Shown in pieces: positions 60,278-64,000 of a DNA stretch of 64,000 nucleotides. A model generated the notes under the pieces. The model was not told where the DNA came from. It worked only from the letters and a program-made list of their open reading frames with translations, and did no database searches. Location: positions 1-64,000 of the forward strand of contig CAKSFN010000009.1 of NCBI GenBank assembly GCA_934454405.1, read 5' to 3'. The position numbers and the translations under genes are program-made. Source of the stretch: an uncultured Eubacteriales bacterium. GTDB lineage: Bacteria; Bacillota; Clostridia; Oscillospirales; UBA644. Every line of letters begins with the position of its first letter. The stretch's first letter is position 1.

Positions 60278-61309
60278 ATGAAAGCCATAAGAAAACTTAA
60301 AGAGGGCGCGGGCTTTGTCGAAATGTGCGATATTCCCGAGCCGAAATGCGGAAAAACCGATGTCAAAATAAAGGTTGAAGCAGTCGGAATCTGCGGAACC
60401 GACATTAAAATAGAACACGGCACAACATGGTCGAATCCTCCCGTAACGCTCGGTCACGAACTCAGCGGCGTTGTTGCGGAAGTCGGCGAAGATGTAAAAA
60501 GCGTCAAAGTCGGCGACAGAGTTGTTACCGAAACCGGCAACATTGTTTGCGGACATTGCTACTATTGCAATACCGGTAACTTCCTTATGTGTAAGGACAG
60601 ACTTTCGATAGGCTACGGCTGTGACGGCGGTATGGCGCAGTATTGCGTTGTCCGTGAGGCTATTATACATAAGCTTCCCGATTCCATTCCGTTTGATGCA
60701 GGTTCTCTTTGCGAGCCCGCCGCAGTTTCCGTTCACGCCGTTTACGACGCTGTTCCCGTTATCCCGACCGATGTTGTCGTTGTAGAGGGCTGCGGTGCGA
60801 TAGGTCTTCTTGTTGCTCAGCTTGTAAAGGGCTTCGGTGCGACCGTTATCATAACGGGACTTACAAATGACGCTCTTCGCCTTGAAACTGCCAAGAAACT
60901 CGGTATCGACTATGCCGTTGATATTCAAAAAGAGGATGTTGCTGCGCTTGTTGACAAACTTACAGGTGGTATGGGAGCGGATATCGTTTACGAATGCTCC
61001 GGCGCAAAGGCAAGTATCCGTCTCGGTATGTCGCTTTTGAAGAGAATGGGTGCGCTTGTTCAGATAGGTCTGACAGCAAAAGATGTTGAGATTGAATACT
61101 CACTTCTTACGGCGCGTCAAATCAAACTTGTCGGCACATTCGGTCATAAATGGCAGAGTTGGGATACTGCGCTCAAACTTATGCAGCAGGGCAAACTCAA
61201 CTGTGACGCTCTTATAACCCATCGTTTCAAAATGGATGATTGGAAAGAAGCGTTCGGAGTTGCCGACCGTGCAGAGGGTATCAAGGTCGTAATTTTCCCG
61301 AATAAGTAA
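60278..61309 (+). CDS. Zinc-dependent medium-chain dehydrogenase (sorbitol/threonine dehydrogenase-like)
   Basis: 343 residues from MKAIRKLKEG. The catalytic zinc site is GICGTDIKIEH with GHELSG; the structural zinc loop is CGHCYYCNTGNFLMC; the Rossmann motif is VVEGCGAIGLLVAQLVKG. It oxidises a secondary alcohol or polyol with NAD(P). ATG 60278 has better spacing from AAAGAG than ATG 60269. Last gene of the run; a hairpin follows. Confidence 0.9.
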   Translation: MKAIRKLKEGAGFVEMCDIPEPKCGKTDVKIKVEAVGICGTDIKIEHGTTWSNPPVTLGHELSGVVAEVGEDVKSVKVGDRVVTETGNIVCGHCYYCNTGNFLMCKDRLSIGYGCDGGMAQYCVVREAIIHKLPDSIPFDAGSLCEPAAVSVHAVYDAVPVIPTDVVVVEGCGAIGLLVAQLVKGFGATVIITGLTNDALRLETAKKLGIDYAVDIQKEDVAALVDKLTGGMGADIVYECSGAKASIRLGMSLLKRMGALVQIGLTAKDVEIEYSLLTARQIKLVGTFGHKWQSWDTALKLMQQGKLNCDALITHRFKMDDWKEAFGVADRAEGIKVVIFPNK

Positions 61310-61350
61310 TTAAAAAGGGTAGGCTGCGTATTTTTCAGCTTATATATAAG

Positions 61351-61387
61351 AAAATCCCCCGTCGCTCAAAACGAGCGGCGGGGATTT
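61351..61387. terminator. Bidirectional terminator between the dehydrogenase operon and the acetyltransferase genes
   Basis: AATCCCCCGTCGCTC pairs with GAGCGGCGGGGATT with one bulge and one wobble; T-rich on the minus-strand side. Confidence 0.8.
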
Positions 61388-61412
61388 GCGCTTATTTGTA
61401 AGAAATCTCTGT

Positions 61413-62435
61413 TCAGAATTTCAGTTCAAAAATTCCGCCGTCGAAAAATATCGGTTCTCCGTTTTCGTCCTTATAAAACGACACTTTTTCCGTGCCGACA
61501 TTTTTGAAGCCGAGCGCGGACAACAGGTGAACGGACGGCGTGTTGTTTATTGCCGTTCCAGCAAAAAACGTTCGTACACCGTGTTCTTTGAACTGCTTGA
61601 TTAAGGCAGAGAGGCTTTCTTTTGCGTACCCATTGCCGTGATACGCGGAGTTGAAAGCGTATCCTATTTCATATCCGTTTTCACGAGCGTTGAACGCCGC
61701 ATAACCGATAACTTTTTCACCGAGAAGTATTGAAAAAAACTGATGTTCGACGTTGTTGTTTGCCTGCGCCCACCGCGCTATTCTTTGTTTGACATCTTCT
61801 TCGTTCGTTGAGTGCGGTACATCGTATTGTGCGTACGGAGATTTTGAAAAGTCAATCCATATTTCGCGAATGTCGCGCCAATCGTCTGCGGCGGTTTTTC
61901 TTATCGTAAGGCGATTCGTTTTTACCCGAATATCAATGTTGCGAAGACTTTCGAGCATCTCAAATCTTTCTTTTGATATTTTGTAATATCGGAAAATGCC
62001 CTCTTCTTTTATGAATTCAAATCCGACTTTTTCAAGAACGTGTTGGCTTCGTTTGTTTTTCAAAACAGCATCTGCGAAGACTGTTTCAAGTCCGAGGTCT
62101 CCGAACGCATATTGTAACATAAGTCTTTCCGCAAGAGTTCCGTAACCTTTGTTTTTACAGCGGTCGTTTTGCAGGTGAACAGACAATTCTCCGCGCTTTT
62201 CTGCTGTATTTATATGCTTAATGCATATTTCTCCGATAGGGCGTCCTGCTTCTGTGATGATGAATGCTTTGCGTGTGGTATCCGCAGATATCCTTTCAAA
62301 GTATGCATTCACTTTTTCTTCATCATAACGGTATTCGGAAAACTTTGACATATCCATATAAATATCGGAATCGCTCTCAAAGTCTTTGAAATACTCTCTT
62401 ATCAAATCTTGTGTGATTTTTTTTAATTCAATCAT
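61413..62435 (-). CDS. Tandem two-domain GNAT acetyltransferase (RimJ/RimL-like)
   Basis: 340 residues with two GNAT domains in one chain. The first (about 1-155) has LQNDRCKNKGYGTLAERLM and KNKRSQHVLEKVGFEF; the second (about 170-340) has NSAYHGNGYAKESLSALI and NTPSVHLLSALGFKNVGTE. Both keep an acetyl-CoA loop of Q/R-x-x-G-x-G/A type. Substrates are unknown. The ATG overlaps the preceding gene by eight bases. Confidence 0.85.
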   Translation of the reverse strand: MIELKKITQDLIREYFKDFESDSDIYMDMSKFSEYRYDEEKVNAYFERISADTTRKAFIITEAGRPIGEICIKHINTAEKRGELSVHLQNDRCKNKGYGTLAERLMLQYAFGDLGLETVFADAVLKNKRSQHVLEKVGFEFIKEEGIFRYYKISKERFEMLESLRNIDIRVKTNRLTIRKTAADDWRDIREIWIDFSKSPYAQYDVPHSTNEEDVKQRIARWAQANNNVEHQFFSILLGEKVIGYAAFNARENGYEIGYAFNSAYHGNGYAKESLSALIKQFKEHGVRTFFAGTAINNTPSVHLLSALGFKNVGTEKVSFYKDENGEPIFFDGGIFELKF

Positions 62436-62874
62436 TTTTCAGTGTCCTGAACATTTTTATATGTTCAATTCCCGCTTCTTCGTAGACATTGCCTTCTGTG
62501 ACAAATCCCATGATTTCATAAAATTTACGGGCGTGCGCCTGCGCGCTTATTTCCACCGTGTCGGCGTCAAAGACGTCTTTTGCGGCTTGCAGCGCGGCTT
62601 TTACCACCGCCGCCCCGAGTCCTTGTCTGCGTTTTGCCGCAACGATGCGTCCGAAAGAAACTTCATCGTGCAAAACGCCTTTCGGCAACATTCGCAGACA
62701 CGCTTCCGTGCCGTTTTCGTCGGTCAGAAAAATGTGATATGCAACCTTATCAAATCCGTCAAGGTCGGGTTCGGAACATCTCTGTTCAAACGTGAAAACA
62801 CGTTCTCGGAGTTGAAGTATGCCGTAAAGTTCTTCGGGGGTGAGTTCGTTAAAATGTTTGACCGTTGCTTTCAT
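62428..62874 (-). CDS. ElaA-like GNAT acetyltransferase
   Basis: 148 residues. The N terminus FNELTPEELYGILQLRERVF then EPDLDGFDKVAYHIF is the pattern of ElaA-type GNAT proteins; the acetyl-CoA loop is RIVAAKRRQGLGAAVVKAAL. The substrate is unknown. ATG overlaps the rqcH stop by four bases, and the next gene overlaps its end, so all three are co-translated. Confidence 0.85.
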   Translation of the reverse strand: MKATVKHFNELTPEELYGILQLRERVFTFEQRCSEPDLDGFDKVAYHIFLTDENGTEACLRMLPKGVLHDEVSFGRIVAAKRRQGLGAAVVKAALQAAKDVFDADTVEISAQAHARKFYEIMGFVTEGNVYEEAGIEHIKMFRTLKND

Positions 62875-64000
62875 CTTTGTTCTTTCGGTTTTTCCTTTGC
62901 GGTTACAACCGCAGTTGTGTAGTTTACGTATATAACTTTTCCGGGGCGCGCGCCGCTCGGCTTTTTAACGTTTTTGACTTCCGTATAATCGACTTCGACC
63001 TTTGCGCCCGCATCTGCGGAACTGAATGTCGCAGCAAGCACGGCTGCTTCTTCAAGCGTTGAATCGGGCGGCGTCTTTCCGTCCGTCACCACAACTACAT
63101 GGCTTCCCGCATAGTTTTTGATATGGAACCAAATATCGTGCTTGTCTGCAATTTTCAGCGTCAAAGCGTCGTTTTGGAGATTGTTTTTGCCTACAAGAAT
63201 TGTGAAGCCGTCGGTGGACTTGTATTCGGAAGGTTTGCAGGTCTCGGTTTTTTTCTGCTTTTGAAATTTTTGCTTTCCTCGCTGTTTTGCATAGCCCTGT
63301 TCTGACAACTCTCTGCGTATTTGTCCGAGTTCCGCAACGGAATCGGCATTTTCCACCGAACTGCGGACGGATTCGAGGTATTCTATCTCCGAAAGCGCTT
63401 CGGGAATCTGTTCCGCAAGCATTTTTTTTGCCGTTTGCGCCTTTTTGTAAAGTTTATAATACTTCTGCGCGTTTGCGGTGGGAGAAAGCCTCGGGTCGAG
63501 CTCCACGGTGCATTCAGTCGGCTCTTCCGCATAATAATCCACAAGACGCGCCGTTTTTTCTCCGCCTTTAAGCAGATACATATTCGAGGTTATAATATCG
63601 CCGTAACGCTTGAATATGTCGGCTTTTTCACATTCTTTCAGTTCGCCCCGCTGCGCTTCGACCTTGCGGCTCAAACGGGAAATGACGGTTGCTATAAGCC
63701 TTGTCATATCCGAGGACGAACGCTTGATATGCTCCGCCGCCGCTTTGACGGAAAAATATCTTTCCACGGCTTCGGACGCGCTTATTTCGCATATCTTTTT
63801 TGCCGCCGAACCGTACTGCTCTATGTCAAAACAATAGTATTCAAGCGGCTTGTCGGAGTAAAGAAAAACGGGAGAAAAACGCTCGCTTTTAATATTATCG
63901 CGTAATTCGGTCAAAAATCCGACGAGTTTTTCAAACTCCCCGTCCGAAAGAGACGCGATGTCCGTGTCCGTCGCGCCCTTGCACCTGAACGCCGCTTCGC
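62871..64000 (-). CDS. rqcH: Ribosome quality control protein RqcH (NFACT family), 5' partial
   Basis: The frame stays open to the right edge, so the N-terminal part of the NFACT-N domain is missing; about 376 residues are visible. There is a helical coiled-coil middle (KYYKLYKKAQTAKKMLAEQI; IEYLESVRSSVENADS) and the NFACT-R domain near the end (TILVGKNNLQNDALTLKIAD, DIWFHIKNYAGSHVVV, ATFSSADAGAKVEVDYTEV). RqcH binds stalled 50S subunits and recruits tRNA-Ala to add alanine tails. The apparent start at 63914 is an internal TTG. First visible gene of a three-gene overlapping run. Confidence 0.93.
   Translation of the reverse strand, partial: EAAFRCKGATDTDIASLSDGEFEKLVGFLTELRDNIKSERFSPVFLYSDKPLEYYCFDIEQYGSAAKKICEISASEAVERYFSVKAAAEHIKRSSSDMTRLIATVISRLSRKVEAQRGELKECEKADIFKRYGDIITSNMYLLKGGEKTARLVDYYAEEPTECTVELDPRLSPTANAQKYYKLYKKAQTAKKMLAEQIPEALSEIEYLESVRSSVENADSVAELGQIRRELSEQGYAKQRGKQKFQKQKKTETCKPSEYKSTDGFTILVGKNNLQNDALTLKIADKHDIWFHIKNYAGSHVVVVTDGKTPPDSTLEEAAVLAATFSSADAGAKVEVDYTEVKNVKKPSGARPGKVIYVNYTTAVVTAKEKPKEQR

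Noticed and set aside
55752..61309. Sulfoquinovose transketolase pathway
   Set aside because: Only the split transketolase and dehydrogenases fit; no sulfosugar isomerase, sulfoquinovosidase or transporter is present.

Overview
The window looks like a chromosome segment of an endospore-forming, diaminopimelate-type member of the Clostridia (Bacillota), probably an uncultured gut-type lineage. The grounds are a spoVAC-spoVAD-spoVAE operon, a division and cell-wall (dcw) cluster with a DNPR-type MurE and a PASTA-bearing SpoVD/FtsI transpeptidase, a YwlE-type phosphatase, a NdoA-type MazF, strong AAGGAGG-like ribosome binding sites, frequent TTG starts and consensus TTGACA-N17-TATAAT promoters. 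No rRNA, tRNA, CRISPR array, insertion sequence or prophage was seen.

Layout. 1-3.05 kb: a 5'-truncated collagen-like/leucine-rich-repeat surface protein, an unknown protein and a small CX5R phosphatase, all AT-richer than their surroundings. 3.1-9.2 kb: an RluA-type pseudouridine synthase, a serC-serA serine operon, and a divergent WYL regulator coupled to a fused membrane protein. 9.4-17.8 kb: a VanY-like protein that has lost metal ligands, topoisomerase III with a HAD phosphatase, a membrane protein, a dacF-rluB-phosphoribosyltransferase operon and an AlkD-like protein. 17.9-25.7 kb: three tandem parallel beta-helix lipoprotein genes, one internally duplicated, with near-identical mosaic blocks. 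25.8-33.5 kb: the spoVA operon, a zinc-ribbon/Sel1 protein, a ribbon-helix-helix repressor divergent from a SLOG gene, two CBM9-like surface proteins, a lone MazF, and a 42-residue cysteine-rich peptide. 33.5-38.0 kb: a polA-ywlE-rimI-tsaD operon. 38.3-52.4 kb: mraZ-rsmH-ftsL-spoVD/ftsI-murE-murF-mraY(like)-ftsW-murG-murA-ftsQ-ftsZ. 52.4-64 kb: a HAD phosphatase and small membrane protein, a divergent dehydrogenase/split-transketolase cluster, two acetyltransferase genes and the start-truncated rqcH.

How it fits together. The dcw block supplies lipid II synthesis and septation, but its MraY-family protein lacks the third catalytic Asp and the HHH loop, and murD and ftsA are missing from the run. 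The cluster at 53.4-61.3 kb holds two iron alcohol dehydrogenases, a zinc alcohol dehydrogenase, an aldehyde dehydrogenase and both transketolase halves around a divergent promoter, which suggests one pathway for short-chain aldehydes or sugars whose substrate cannot be read from sequence. The beta-helix lipoproteins, CBM9-like proteins and collagen-like protein form an exported set probably facing polysaccharide.

Most function calls rest on motifs and family resemblance read by eye. No database search was run.
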